A stretch of DNA of 60,313 nt from Saccharothrix sp. ST-888 (GCF_000955975.1 NZ_JYJF01000033.1:1-60313), one strand, 5' to 3'; counted from the first letter of the stretch, positions 32,441 through 41,510 are shown. Notes: generated by a model not told the origin, from the letters alone. Numbers and translations are program-made.

Positions 32441-33559
32441 GTGGCTCAGATCCAGATCCCCGCTGAACATCTGCCCGCTGACGGCCGATTCGGCTGCGGC
32501 CCGTCCAAGGTGCGCCCCGAGGCACTGAGTGCCCTCGCCGCCACCGGAACCTCCCTGCTGGGCACTTCGCACCGCCAGGCCCCGGTCAAGAACCTGGTCA
32601 AGCGCGTCCGCGAAGGCGTGAGCAGCCTGTTCTCCCTCCCCGAGGGGTACCAGGTCGTGCTCGGCAACGGCGGCTCCACCGCGTTCTGGGACATCGCGGC
32701 CTTCGGGCTGGTCCGCGAGAAGTCCCAGCACCTCAACTTCGGTGAGTTCTCCTCCAAGTTCGCCTCCTCGGTGAAGGCCGCGCCGTGGCTGGCCGAGCCG
32801 TCGGTGATCAAGACCGATCCCGGCACCCACCCGACCGCCACCGCCGAGCCCGGGGTGGACGTGTACGCGCTCACCCACAACGAGACCTCGACCGGTGTCG
32901 CCATGCCGATCCGCCGCCCGGCGGGTGCGGACGAGGGCTCGCTGGTCCTGGTGGACGCCACCTCGGGCGCCGGCGGCCTGCCGGTCGACATCACCGAGAC
33001 CGACGTCTACTACTTCGCCCCGCAGAAGTCGTTCGCCTCCGAGGGCGGGCTCTGGCTGGCGACCTTCTCCCCGGCCGCCCTGGAGCGTGCCGCCGAGATC
33101 GCCGCCTCCGGCCGGTACATCCCGCCGTTCTTCGACCTGCCGACGGCGATCGACAACTCGTCGAAGGACCAGACCTACAACACCCCGTCGCTCTCCACCC
33201 TCTTCCTGCTGGCCGACCAGCTGGAGTGGCTGAACGGCCAGGGCGGCCTGGACTGGGCCGTGGCCAGGACCGCCGAGTCCTCCTCGATCCTGTACACCTG
33301 GGCGGAGAAGTCCCCCTTCGCGCAGCCCTTCGTGGCCAAGCCCGAGGAGCGCTCGCAGGTGGTCGGCACCATCGACTTCGACGAGTCGATCGACGCCGCC
33401 GCGATCGCCAAGGCGCTGCGCGCCAACGGCATCGTGGACACCGAGCCGTACCGCAAGCTGGGCCGCAACCAGCTGCGCATCGCGATGTTCCCGGCGATCG
33501 ACCCGGCGGACGTCCAGGCCCTCACCACCTGCATCGACTACGTGGTCGGCAAGCTGTAA
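32441..33559 (+). CDS. serC: Phosphoserine transaminase
   Basis: A pyridoxal-phosphate aminotransferase for serine biosynthesis that converts 3-phosphohydroxypyruvate to phosphoserine. The 372-residue protein starts AQIQIPAEHLPADGRFGCGP, with the conserved FGCGPSKVRPEAL motif of the actinobacterial SerC type, a substrate-binding GTSHRQAPVKNLVKRVREG region, and the PLP lysine in YYFAPQKSFASEGGLW. The GTG at 32441 is set 6 nt after a TAGGCT -10 box, so the message is probably leaderless. It is monocistronic, ending in the 16-bp hairpin at 33581. Confidence 0.95.
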   Translation: MAQIQIPAEHLPADGRFGCGPSKVRPEALSALAATGTSLLGTSHRQAPVKNLVKRVREGVSSLFSLPEGYQVVLGNGGSTAFWDIAAFGLVREKSQHLNFGEFSSKFASSVKAAPWLAEPSVIKTDPGTHPTATAEPGVDVYALTHNETSTGVAMPIRRPAGADEGSLVLVDATSGAGGLPVDITETDVYYFAPQKSFASEGGLWLATFSPAALERAAEIAASGRYIPPFFDLPTAIDNSSKDQTYNTPSLSTLFLLADQLEWLNGQGGLDWAVARTAESSSILYTWAEKSPFAQPFVAKPEERSQVVGTIDFDESIDAAAIAKALRANGIVDTEPYRKLGRNQLRIAMFPAIDPADVQALTTCIDYVVGKL

Positions 33560-33580
33560 CCACTGCCCTGCCACGGGTAG

Positions 33581-33616
33581 CCGGACGGCGGCGCGGGGAA
33601 CCGCGCCGCCGTCCGG
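33581..33616 (+). terminator. Perfect 16-bp terminator hairpin after serC
   Basis: 33581-33596 pairs perfectly with 33601-33616 around a GGAA tetraloop. It contains the GGCGCGGGGAACCGCGCC core also seen in the dispersed repeat family. It lies 21 nt after the stop. Confidence 0.85.
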
Positions 33617-33680
33617 TCGTCTCCTGCCCCGGGCGACTCCGGCCGTGCGCGGCCGGCCCCGGGGGGGGGTGTGCTGAGGG

Positions 33681-33776
33681 TTACCAGTTCACCAGCGACC
33701 TGATCAGCACCACTGCCAGCAGCAGTACGAGCGCGCCGGACACGATCCGCATACGAGTCTTGGGGTCCACGTTCAT
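33681..33776 (-). CDS. Possible 31-residue single-pass membrane peptide
   Basis: A short ORF translated as a hydrophilic head (MNVDPKTRMRI), one membrane helix (VSGALVLLLAVVLIRSLV) and a two-residue tail. It begins 6 nt after the stop of the AraC regulator gene, so it could be expressed by translational coupling. There is no strong ribosome site of its own. The clean head-helix design and correct local codon bias favour a real microprotein, but I do not recognise a family. Confidence 0.5.
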   Translation of the reverse strand: MNVDPKTRMRIVSGALVLLLAVVLIRSLVNW

Positions 33777-33781
33777 CGAGG

Positions 33782-34693
33782 TTACCGGGTGGCTCCGGGA
33801 GCCTCGGCACTCCCCCGCTCCGGCCCGGACGACCGCGCGGGCTCCTCGGCCGGCTCCCGGCGCCGTACCGCCCGCAGCTCGCCGTCCCCCCGGTACCGCC
33901 GGGCCCGGAACACCGAGGGCGGCAGGCCGACCCGGCGGGTGAAGATCCGGGTGAAGTAGGCCGGGTCCTCGTAGCCGACCCGGCGGGCCACCGCCGCGAC
34001 CGGGAGCTCGCCGGCGGCCAGCAGTTCCTTGGCCTCGTCCAGCCGGACGGTCAGCAGGTACTCCTTCGGTCCGACCCCGCCGCCCGCCTGCACCGCGCGC
34101 CGCAGCTCGGCGACGGTCAGCCCGGCACGGCGGGCGTGCTGGGCGACCGACAGCGGCAGGCAGGCGTTGCGGCGCAGCAGCTCCAGCACCGGCTCGCTGT
34201 CCGGGTCCAGGTCGGCCCGCCGGCGGCCCAGTTCGACCAGCAGCTCGTGCACCCCGGCGCCCGCCTCCACCCCGGCCAGCGGCCCGCCGCGCCGGCAGGC
34301 GGCCGCGATCCTGCCGATCACCCGCTGAGCCGCCGCCACCCCGGTCAGCGGGGTGACCTGGACATCGGGCAGCAGGCCCAGTTCGGCGTAGCCCGCAGTG
34401 GCGCTGCCGGTGAAGTCGACGAAGGACTCGGACCAGCCGTCCCCGTCCGGCGCGTAGTGGTGGCTCACGCCGGGGCGCAACCAGAGCACAGCCGGGGCGC
34501 GCACCGGCTGGCGTACGCCGTCGCCGCCCGCGAACCAGCCCCGGCCGCCGGTCACCACCACGGCCACCCAGTGGTCCAGCGTGCGCGGGCCGACCACCGG
34601 CAGCCGGCCGTGCTGCCTTCCGACGCCCAGGCAGGCCAGGCCGGTGGAGAGTTGGGCCGGCCCCGGCGTCAGGTACTGCCACCACCGCTCCAC
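33782..34693 (-). CDS. AraC-family transcriptional regulator
   Basis: A regulator of about 303 residues. The N-terminal half is a cupin-like sugar-binding domain (RTLDHWVAVVVTGGRGWFAG, then LWLRPGVSHHYAPDGDGWSE). The C-terminal half has the two AraC helix-turn-helix units (LSVAQHARRAGLTVAELRRA and LPVAAVARRVGYEDPAYFTR) and the family signature FTRRVGLPPSVFRARR. It is divergent from the GH35 beta-galactosidase, so it most likely activates that gene in response to a sugar. The start is uncertain: the GTG at 34693 is chosen because upstream residues are low-complexity Gly/Lys. A possible 31-residue membrane peptide follows. Confidence 0.88.
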   Translation of the reverse strand: MERWWQYLTPGPAQLSTGLACLGVGRQHGRLPVVGPRTLDHWVAVVVTGGRGWFAGGDGVRQPVRAPAVLWLRPGVSHHYAPDGDGWSESFVDFTGSATAGYAELGLLPDVQVTPLTGVAAAQRVIGRIAAACRRGGPLAGVEAGAGVHELLVELGRRRADLDPDSEPVLELLRRNACLPLSVAQHARRAGLTVAELRRAVQAGGGVGPKEYLLTVRLDEAKELLAAGELPVAAVARRVGYEDPAYFTRIFTRRVGLPPSVFRARRYRGDGELRAVRRREPAEEPARSSGPERGSAEAPGATR

Positions 34694-34822
34694 GTCGCCG
34701 CCCTTCGCGTCGCCGCCCTTCGTGCTGCCGCCCTTCCCGCCGATGCGGTCGGCCTCGACAGTCCAACACGCCCCGGGGCTTTGTCCATGGCTTCCGGCCC
34801 GCCGCTCCCGCAGGCTGGGCGC

Positions 34823-36583
34823 ATGCTCACCTACGACTCCGCAGGTTTCCGCCTCGGCGGCCGTCCGCTGCGGATCCTCTCCGGCGCCCTGCACTACTTC
34901 CGCACCCGACCCGAGCAGTGGCCGCAGCGGCTGGCGGCCCTGCGCGCGATGGGCCTCAACACGGTCGAGACCTACGTCCCGTGGAACCTGCACGAACCGA
35001 GGCCCGGCGAGTTCCGGCGGCTGGCCGAACTCGCCGGCTTCCTGGACGAGGCCGACCGCCAAGGGCTCTGGGCCATCGTCCGGCCCGGCCCGTACATCTG
35101 CGCCGAGTGGGACAACGGCGGCCTGCCCGGCTGGCTGACCGCCCGGGTCGGACGGCGGGCCAGGACCAGTGACCCGGAGTTCCTGTCCGCCGTGGACGGC
35201 TTCTTCGACGCCGTGCTGCCCGCCGTCGTGGCACGGCAGGTGGACCGGGGCGGCAACGTGCTCATGGTGCAGGTGGAGAACGAGTACGGCTCCTACGGCA
35301 GCGACGCCGGCTATCTGCGGCAGCTGGCCGACGGGCTGCGGCGGCGGGGCGTCACCGTACCGCTGTTCACCTCGGACGGTCCCGAGGACCACATGCTGAC
35401 CGGGGGCACCGTGCCCGGGGTCCTCGCCACCGTGAACTTCGGGTCCGAACCCGAGGCGGCCTTCGAGACGCTGCGCCGCCACCGGCCGCAGGACCCGCCG
35501 TTCTGCATGGAGTACTGGAACGGCTGGTTCGACCACTGGGGCGAGCCGCACCACACCAGGGACGCCGCCGACGCCGCCGACACGCTGCGCCGGATCCTGG
35601 CGGCGGGCGCCTCGGTCAACCTCTATCTGGCGCACGGCGGCAGCAACTTCGGGACCGGCGCCGGGGCCAACCACGCCGACCCGCCGTTCAACTCCACCGA
35701 CTGGACGCAGTCGCCGTACCAGCCGGTCACCACCTCGTACGACTACGACGCCCCGCTGGACGAACGCGGTGCGCCGACGCCGAAGTACGAACTGTTCCGC
35801 CGGGTCCTGGCGGAGTTCGCGGCGGAGCACCCCGAACAGGCCCGGTTCCGCTCCGCCGTCCCGCCCCACCTCCCGGCGCTGCCCGACCTGTTGGAGCCGG
35901 CGACGGTCCCGCTGACCGGGCGGGCCGCGATCCCGTTCGGCGCGCCGGTGGAGTCCGCCGTCCCGCCCTCCTTCGAGGAGCTCGGGATCGAGCACGGCCT
36001 GGTCAGGTACAGCTTCCGCACCCCCGCCCCACGGCCCGAACTCCCGCTCACCGTCGAGGGACTGCACGATCGGGCGGTACTGCTGGTGGACGGCGAGCGG
36101 GTCGCCGAGCTGGCGCGCGGGGTGGCGCAGGAGCCGGTCCGGGTGGCGGGCGGAGCCCTCGTCGAGCTGCTGGTGGACTCGCTCGGCCGGGTGAACTACG
36201 GCCCACGCGGCGGGGAGTGCAAGGGCATCACCGGCGGTGTCCGGCACGAACGGCAGTACCTGCACGGCTGCCGGGCGGAGGTCTTCGACCTGGCCGCGCC
36301 GCTGCCCGAACTCGCCTTCGACACCGACGAGTCGGGGCTGGCCCGCGGCATCCTGGAGCTGGCCGCCACCGGGGACACCTACCTGGCCGTTCCCGGCGGG
36401 CAGCGCGGCTACCTCTGGGTGAACGGCTTCCTGCTCGGCCGGTACGACGAACGAGGCCCGCAACGCGCCCTGTACTGCCCGCAGCCGCTGCTGCGGACCG
36501 GCCGCAACGAGCTGATCCTGCTCGAACTCGGCGACACCGCACCACAGTCCATCGAACTGCGCGGCGATCCCCTGACTCCCTGA
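34823..36583 (+). CDS. Glycoside hydrolase family 35 beta-galactosidase
   Basis: A 586-residue enzyme that removes terminal beta-galactose. The barrel domain shows GALHYFRTRPEQWPQRLAAL, the family signature GGLPGWL in RPGPYICAEWDNGGLPGWL, the acid/base Glu in MVQVENEYGSYG and the nucleophile Glu in FCMEYWNGWFDHWG. C-terminal beta-sandwich domains follow (for example GPRGGECKGITGGV). There is no signal peptide, so it acts inside the cell on imported sugars. The ATG at 34823 lies 6 nt after CAGGCT, resembling the leaderless layout of serC. It is divergent from the AraC regulator and ends at repeat copy B. Confidence 0.93.
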   Translation: MLTYDSAGFRLGGRPLRILSGALHYFRTRPEQWPQRLAALRAMGLNTVETYVPWNLHEPRPGEFRRLAELAGFLDEADRQGLWAIVRPGPYICAEWDNGGLPGWLTARVGRRARTSDPEFLSAVDGFFDAVLPAVVARQVDRGGNVLMVQVENEYGSYGSDAGYLRQLADGLRRRGVTVPLFTSDGPEDHMLTGGTVPGVLATVNFGSEPEAAFETLRRHRPQDPPFCMEYWNGWFDHWGEPHHTRDAADAADTLRRILAAGASVNLYLAHGGSNFGTGAGANHADPPFNSTDWTQSPYQPVTTSYDYDAPLDERGAPTPKYELFRRVLAEFAAEHPEQARFRSAVPPHLPALPDLLEPATVPLTGRAAIPFGAPVESAVPPSFEELGIEHGLVRYSFRTPAPRPELPLTVEGLHDRAVLLVDGERVAELARGVAQEPVRVAGGALVELLVDSLGRVNYGPRGGECKGITGGVRHERQYLHGCRAEVFDLAAPLPELAFDTDESGLARGILELAATGDTYLAVPGGQRGYLWVNGFLLGRYDERGPQRALYCPQPLLRTGRNELILLELGDTAPQSIELRGDPLTP

Positions 36584-36614
36584 GGGCCGGGTCGTTCTCA
36601 GGGGCGCGGGGGTG

Positions 36615-36780
36615 TCTTCAGGGGCGCGGGGAACTGCGCGAAACGGAAGGCACGGGCCCGCACACACCTCCGGTGGATCAGTTGCACCGCCACACTCGGG
36701 GGCAGGGTGCAACTGACCCGCGGGGTCCGGCCCAAGGCAGTCGCCTTCCGGATTCGCGCAGTTCCCCGCGCCCCTGAAGA
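36615..36780. repeat. Dispersed inverted repeat, copy B: perfect 28-bp dyad with nested dyads
   Basis: The outer arms 36615-36642 and 36753-36780 are perfect reverse complements over 28 bp. Inside are a second pair (CGGAAGGC and GCCTTCCG) and a third (TCAGTTGCACC and GGTGCAACTGA), so the 166-bp element can fold as one long nested cruciform. It lies between the convergent GH35 and thpR genes. Copy D shares recognisable internal sequence. Confidence 0.85.
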
Positions 36781-36811
36781 CAACCCGCTGCCCCTGTGGC
36801 CCCCTGCGCCG

Positions 36812-37408
36812 CTATGAGGAGGCCTCCCACCGGGCCAGTGGCCAGGCCCGTACCTGCTCGTACCTGGTCGGCCCGTAGCCGAGGGTGCTGTGCATCAGCC
36901 GCAGCTCGCCCGCCTCCCACTCGCTCCCCCGGAAGTCCTCCAGGGCCGCCGCCATGCCCTGCAGTTCCCCGGGGGCGGAGCGCCGTACCGCCCGGCTGCG
37001 CCCGTGGCTGGACCCGGCGCGGGCCAGCGTCAGGTGCGGGTGGAAGCCGCGCTCGTCGGTCTGCAGGCCGAGCTCGCCGATCCCCTCCCGGACGGACTCC
37101 GCGAGCCTGCGCAGGGCCCAGGTCTCGCCGTCCATCCCGGCCCAGAGCACCCGGTCGCCGAAGCAGCCGCCGCCCGCGATCCGCAACCGGTGCGCACCGT
37201 TCACGGCCGCCGCCCGCGCGAGCACCTCCTCCAGCTGCGGGACCTCCGTCACCGGGACCTCGCCGAGGAAGGCCAGGGTCAGGTGCCAGCCGTCGACACC
37301 CGTCCAGCGCAGCCGGTCCGCACCGGGCAACTCCCGCAACGGCGCCACGGCGTCCGCCAGTTCCTGCACCGCCGACACCGGCGGATCCACTGCCACAAAG
37401 AGCCTCAT
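36812..37408 (-). CDS. thpR: RNA 2',3'-cyclic phosphodiesterase
   Basis: A 198-residue member of the 2H phosphoesterase superfamily. The two hallmark H-x-T/S motifs are GWHLTLAFLGEVPV and GFHPHLTLARAGSS, set about 85 residues apart as expected. The enzyme opens 2',3'-cyclic phosphate ends of RNA; the older name is 2'-5' RNA ligase. The ATG at 37408 follows GAGGATGAGG and yields the standard MRLFVAVDPP start. It is convergent with GH35 and divergent from the GNAT gene. Confidence 0.93.
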   Translation of the reverse strand: MRLFVAVDPPVSAVQELADAVAPLRELPGADRLRWTGVDGWHLTLAFLGEVPVTEVPQLEEVLARAAAVNGAHRLRIAGGGCFGDRVLWAGMDGETWALRRLAESVREGIGELGLQTDERGFHPHLTLARAGSSHGRSRAVRRSAPGELQGMAAALEDFRGSEWEAGELRLMHSTLGYGPTRYEQVRAWPLARWEASS

Positions 37409-37557
37409 GGCCTCATCCTCCCCGCCGGACCGGCGCTCCCCGCCCCCGACACCCCTGAGCGGTCCCCACCTCGGCCCCACCTCGGCCGACGGCCCGGCCC
37501 CGACCCCGACCCGAAAGTTCTTCCGTGCACCGCCCCCGAACGGGTAGAAACGTTCGC

Positions 37558-38082
37558 ATGAAGATTCGCACCGGTGGCCCCGACGACACGGCCGACGTAC
37601 TGAACCTGCTCGACGGCGCCGTGGCCTGGCTGGTCTCGCTCGGCCGCACCGGCCAGTGGGGCGACCAGCCGTGGTCCAGCCTTCCCGCCGCCGTCGAGCG
37701 GGTGCACGCCTACACCGGCGACGCCGACACCTTCCTGGTCCGGCTGGCCGAGGACGAGGAGGGCACCGTGATCGGCTGCTGCGTGGTCTCCGAGCAGGCC
37801 AACAAGCACGCCACCGTGGCCGACGAGCGCGAGCTGTACGTGCGCAACCTGGTCACCGACCGCAGCCGCAAGGGGTCTGGCATCGGCGCGGCCCTGATCG
37901 CGGACGCCCTGGCGGAGGCCCGGCGCCGGGGGATCGGGCTGGTCCGGGTGGACTGCTACGCCGACGGGGATCGCCGACTGGTCGGCCAGTACCTGGAGTT
38001 GGGCTTCACGCCGACCGAAACCTTCGAGGTCGAACAGCCGAGCGGCCTCTGGCGCGGGCAGATCCTGGAGATCAGGGTCTGA
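37558..38082 (+). CDS. GNAT-family N-acetyltransferase
   Basis: A 174-residue GNAT protein. Motif A is LVTDRSRKGSGIGAALIADA and motif B surrounds QYLELGFTPTETFEV. The N-terminal half (DGAVAWLVSLGRTGQWGDQP) resembles the group that acts on small molecules in Streptomyces. The acceptor is unknown. The ATG at 37558 lies 7 nt after TAGAAA, a weak fit to the leaderless pattern. It is convergent with the MFS exporter. Confidence 0.87.
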   Translation: MKIRTGGPDDTADVLNLLDGAVAWLVSLGRTGQWGDQPWSSLPAAVERVHAYTGDADTFLVRLAEDEEGTVIGCCVVSEQANKHATVADERELYVRNLVTDRSRKGSGIGAALIADALAEARRRGIGLVRVDCYADGDRRLVGQYLELGFTPTETFEVEQPSGLWRGQILEIRV

Positions 38083-38118
38083 TCCGGCACCGGAGGCCAC
38101 CTCACATCCGACTCACCG

Positions 38119-39678
38119 TCAGCAGGCAGTCGCCAGGCGCTGCTTCGGGATGGTACGCGGAACCACCGCGACGACTCTCCCACCGCGCCCCGGGTGCAGG
38201 TCCACCCGCACCCGGAGGTCGGCCACCCGCGCCAGCACCAGGCCGACCACGGCGGCGGCCGCCGCCGACACCACACCACAGGCCAGCAGGCCCAGCCGGG
38301 GCCCGTACGCAGCGGTGACCCAGCCGACCAGCGGGGCGCCGATCGGCGTACCGCCCGTGAACACCAGGACCAGCAGGCCCATCACGCGTCCCCGCATCTC
38401 GGGTTCGGTGGCGAGCTGGAGCATCGAGTTCACCGAGGTGTTGAAGGTCAGGCCGAAGACGCCGATCAGCGGCAGCAGCGCCGCGAAGGTCCAGTACCCG
38501 GGCGCGAAGGCCGCCAGCACCTCCAGCGCGCCGAACAGCAGCGCCGCCAGGACCAGCCTCCGCAGCCTGGGCGCGCCACGCCGCGCGGCCAGCAGCGCGC
38601 CGACCAGCGAGCCGACCGCCATCCCGGTGTTCAGCAGGCCGTACTCGCCCGCGCCCACCTTGAACACGTCGTACGCGAAACCCGACAGCACGGTCGCGAA
38701 GTTGAACCCGAAGGTCCCGATGAAACCGGCCAGCACCATCGGCCAGAGCAGCTCCGGACGCTCCTTCACATACCGGAGCCCCTCCCGGAGTTGGCCCTTC
38801 TCGCGGGCGATCGGCGCGACCGGCCGCAGCTCACTGCCGCGCATCGCCAGCAGGCCGCCGATCACGGCCACGAAGGAGAGCGCGTTGACCGCGAAGGCCC
38901 AGCCGCTGCCCACGGCGGCGATCAGCAGACCGGCCACCGCCGGGCCGACCAGCCGCGCGGTCTGGAAGTTGGCCGCGTTCAGGCTGACCGCGTTGGCCAG
39001 GTCCTTGGGACCGACCATCTCACTCACGAACGCCTGCCTGGTCGGGTTGTCCACCACGGTCACCAGGCCGAGCAGCAGCGCGAAGGCGTAGACGTAGTAG
39101 GGCGTGACGGTACCGCTGACGGTCATCACGGCCAGTCCGGCGGCCAGCAGGCCCATCACACCCTGGGTGACGACCAGCAGGCGCCGCTTGGGCATCCGGT
39201 CGGCGAGCACACCGCCGTAGATGCCGAACAGCAGCATGGGCAGGAACTGCATCGCAGTGGTCACACCGACCGCGAACGGGCTGCCGGTCAGGCTCAGCAC
39301 CAGCCAGTCCTGGGCGATGCGCTGCATCCAGGTGCCGGTGTTGGAGACCACCTGGCCGGCGAAGTAGTAGCGGTAGTTGCGGATCCGCAGGGAGGAGAAC
39401 ATCCCTCCGGGCCGGGTGAAACGCGCCCCGGTCGGGCCGGTCGGGCCTTCGTGGCCGGTCGAACCGGTGCGGCCGCTCGAAGCGGCGGCGTCGGCGGGGC
39501 TCGGCGCGGCGGTGGAGGCCGCCGCGGTGCGTTCGTCGGGGTCGTCGTCGCCGGTGCCGGGCAGTCCCACGGGCGTGGGAGCCTGGCTCTCGGCGGAGGC
39601 AGCGGTGGCGGCCGCCTGGTCGGTGGTGGAGTCGTCGATTCGGATGGCGGCGGCGCTGACTGCGGCCGGCGGTGTCAC
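38119..39678 (-). CDS. MFS transporter (enterobactin-exporter-like)
   Basis: A 519-residue protein. The first 90 residues are a hydrophilic Ala/Thr/Pro-rich cytoplasmic extension, followed by a standard transporter body that starts FSSLRIRNYRYYFAGQVVSN and WMQRIAQDWLVLSLTGSPFA. This opening is typical of the MFS_3 or EntS-like exporter group. The A-motif is GGVLADRMPKRRLLVVTQG, and VDNPTRQAFVSEMVGPKDL is conserved in the group. The start is a GTG at 39678 behind GGGGAG. It lies 158 bp downstream of a MarR regulator on the same strand, the classic layout for a regulator controlling its own efflux pump. Confidence 0.9.
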   Translation of the reverse strand: MTPPAAVSAAAIRIDDSTTDQAAATAASAESQAPTPVGLPGTGDDDPDERTAAASTAAPSPADAAASSGRTGSTGHEGPTGPTGARFTRPGGMFSSLRIRNYRYYFAGQVVSNTGTWMQRIAQDWLVLSLTGSPFAVGVTTAMQFLPMLLFGIYGGVLADRMPKRRLLVVTQGVMGLLAAGLAVMTVSGTVTPYYVYAFALLLGLVTVVDNPTRQAFVSEMVGPKDLANAVSLNAANFQTARLVGPAVAGLLIAAVGSGWAFAVNALSFVAVIGGLLAMRGSELRPVAPIAREKGQLREGLRYVKERPELLWPMVLAGFIGTFGFNFATVLSGFAYDVFKVGAGEYGLLNTGMAVGSLVGALLAARRGAPRLRRLVLAALLFGALEVLAAFAPGYWTFAALLPLIGVFGLTFNTSVNSMLQLATEPEMRGRVMGLLVLVFTGGTPIGAPLVGWVTAAYGPRLGLLACGVVSAAAAAVVGLVLARVADLRVRVDLHPGRGGRVVAVVPRTIPKQRLATAC

Positions 39679-39836
39679 GGTGGTCTCCCCTCGGTGCGCG
39701 GCGGTCGGCAGGACGATCGCCGCGCGGCTGGTGTCAGGTTTCGGTCCTGCGGTGATGCGGTGCTCCTTCGTTCGGTCCCGATGTGTCGATGTCGACGCGG
39801 CTCAGCCCCGGCCCCCGGGCCGGGCGCCGGGCCCGC

Positions 39837-40271
39837 TCAGAGGTGGGCCAGCTTGTAGAGCACCGGAGCGGCCCCCTTGAGCACCGCCCACTCCTCCTCG
39901 CTGAGCCCCTCGGCCAGCTCGGCCAGCCAGGCGTTCCGGCGGCGACGGCTCTCCGCGAGGATCGCGTCGGCCTGCTCGGTACTGCTGACGACCACCTGGC
40001 GGCGGTCCTCCGGGTGCGGCTCGCGCTGCACCAGCCCCTTCTCCTCCAGCATCGCGATGATCCTGGTCATGGACGGCGGCTGCACGTGCTCACGCCTGGC
40101 GAGCTCGCCGGGCGTGGCCCGGCCGCACCGCCCCAGGGTGCCGAGCACCCCCATCTCGGTAGGGCTCAGCGACTCCTCGACACGCTGGTGTCGCAGTCGT
40201 CGGGCAAGGCGCATCGCGGACGACCGCAGCTGGCTCACAGCTGCGAGGTCCTCCTCGGACATCTCGGGCAT
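39837..40271 (-). CDS. MarR-family transcriptional regulator
   Basis: A 144-residue winged-helix dimeric regulator. The recognition region is CGRATPGELARREHVQPPSM followed by TRIIAMLEEKGLV and the wing REPHPEDRRQVVVSS, whose DxR motif is the family signature. Terminal helices for dimerisation are present. It probably represses the adjacent MFS gene and itself until a ligand binds. The ATG at 40271 lies 6 nt after a TAGGCT -10 box, so the transcript appears leaderless. A second ATG at 40262 with AAGGA upstream is possible. Confidence 0.92.
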   Translation of the reverse strand: MPEMSEEDLAAVSQLRSSAMRLARRLRHQRVEESLSPTEMGVLGTLGRCGRATPGELARREHVQPPSMTRIIAMLEEKGLVQREPHPEDRRQVVVSSTEQADAILAESRRRRNAWLAELAEGLSEEEWAVLKGAAPVLYKLAHL

Positions 40272-40275
40272 GTCC

Positions 40276-40301
40276 TTAGCCTACGTCATTACCCTCGCTA
40301 A
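40276..40301 (-). promoter_or_regulatory. marR promoter with a possible autoregulatory dyad
   Basis: The -10 box TAGGCT (minus strand, 40283-40278) overlaps the inverted pair TTAGC (40276-40280) and GCTAA (40297-40301). A regulator bound there would cover the promoter. The dyad is short, so this is tentative. Confidence 0.4.
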
Positions 40302-40602
40302 AGAAAATTGATTACGGCGCGAACGACCGCCCGGCCACCCGTCCCCGCCCTGCCGTCCGCCCTGCCGCCCAGGCCGCCCTACGGGCTGCGGCACGACTCC
40401 CCCGCCGGGCCTTTACCTCACGGGGCAAGCCTGGGAATCCCGTGGAGCTTCGCCCACGGCTCGTGTGCTGATCGTGAAGTAACCCCTCTGAACTGGGAGT
40501 TCACCGAAAACACCAACCTTGCCCACATCCGGACGCGTCGTTACTGTGCCCGCTGTCAGGAACACGGCACACCGGCATGCACCCCCGTCCAGGGAGTTCC
40601 TC

Positions 40603-41376
40603 TTGGGTCACATCAACCATGCTGTCTACGGCTGGCTGACACCGGCGATCTCGTACGTCGTCGCCTGTATCGGCTCGCTGTTGGCGCTACGCAGTACCCG
40701 CTGGGCTCTGCTCACCGAAGGGTCGACCCGCCGGAACTGGCTCACGTTCGCCTCGTTCTCGCTGGGGCTCGGCATCTGGAGCATGCACTTCATCGCCATG
40801 CTCGGTTTCACCGTCTCCGGCGTCCAGATCCGCTACAACGTGCCGCTGACCACGCTCAGCCTGCTGGTGGCGGTCGGCGTGGTCGGCGTGGGCATCTTCA
40901 CCATCGGCTACAGCAAGCGCCCGCTCGGCGCCGTGCTGGCGGGCGGGGTGTTCACCGGCCTCGGGGTCGCGGCGATGCACTATCTGGGGATGGCGGCCAT
41001 GCGGCTGCCCGGCTCGCTCTCGTACGACCACGTCACGGTCGGGGCCTCGGTCGCCATCGCGGTCGTCGCGGCCACCGCCGCGCTCTGGGCCGCGCTGAAC
41101 ATCGAGGGCACGCTCGCCGTGGCGGCCGCCGCCCCCGTGATGGGCGTGGCGGTCTGCGCGATGCACTACACCGGCATGGCAGCCGTCTCGGTGCACCTCG
41201 ACCCCGGCCAGGACTCCGCAGCCAGCGGCGTCGTGGCGCTGGAGTTCATCTTCCCGCTCGCGGTGGGACTCGGCACGTACGTCTTCGCCAGCGCACTCGC
41301 CTTCGCCGTCGCCCCCAGCAAGAGCGCGAAGCGGCAGCCCGTCCTCACCGGCCGGGCCGCGCCGCTCCGCAGGTAG
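40603..41376 (+). CDS. MHYT-domain integral membrane sensor protein
   Basis: A 257-residue protein made of hydrophobic helices carrying the three MHYT signatures: SMHFIAMLGF, MHYLGMAAM and MHYTGMAAV. The His and Met residues of these motifs are thought to bind copper near the outer membrane face and to sense a small molecule such as oxygen, carbon monoxide or nitric oxide. In other bacteria MHYT domains are attached to GGDEF/EAL or kinase domains; here the domain stands alone, so a partner would be needed for output. I start at the TTG at 40603 behind AGGGAG; earlier residues are not membrane-like. Confidence 0.87.
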   Translation: MGHINHAVYGWLTPAISYVVACIGSLLALRSTRWALLTEGSTRRNWLTFASFSLGLGIWSMHFIAMLGFTVSGVQIRYNVPLTTLSLLVAVGVVGVGIFTIGYSKRPLGAVLAGGVFTGLGVAAMHYLGMAAMRLPGSLSYDHVTVGASVAIAVVAATAALWAALNIEGTLAVAAAAPVMGVAVCAMHYTGMAAVSVHLDPGQDSAASGVVALEFIFPLAVGLGTYVFASALAFAVAPSKSAKRQPVLTGRAAPLRR

Positions 41377-41399
41377 TCCCGCAACGGCAGGAAGCGATC

Positions 41400-41503
41400 A
41401 GGGGCGCGGGGAACCGCGCGAGGCGGAAGGCGCCGACCGGTACCGGCCCACGCAGGGCGCTACCGCCGGCCGTCCTCCGTCCCGCGCGGTTCCCCGCGCC
41501 CCT
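41400..41503. repeat. Dispersed inverted repeat, copy C
   Basis: Perfect 20-bp arms at 41400-41419 and 41484-41503, with core GGGGCGCGGGGAACCGCGC. It lies between the convergent MHYT and HypX-like genes and probably terminates both. Confidence 0.8.
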
Positions 41504-41510
41504 CGCTCCG

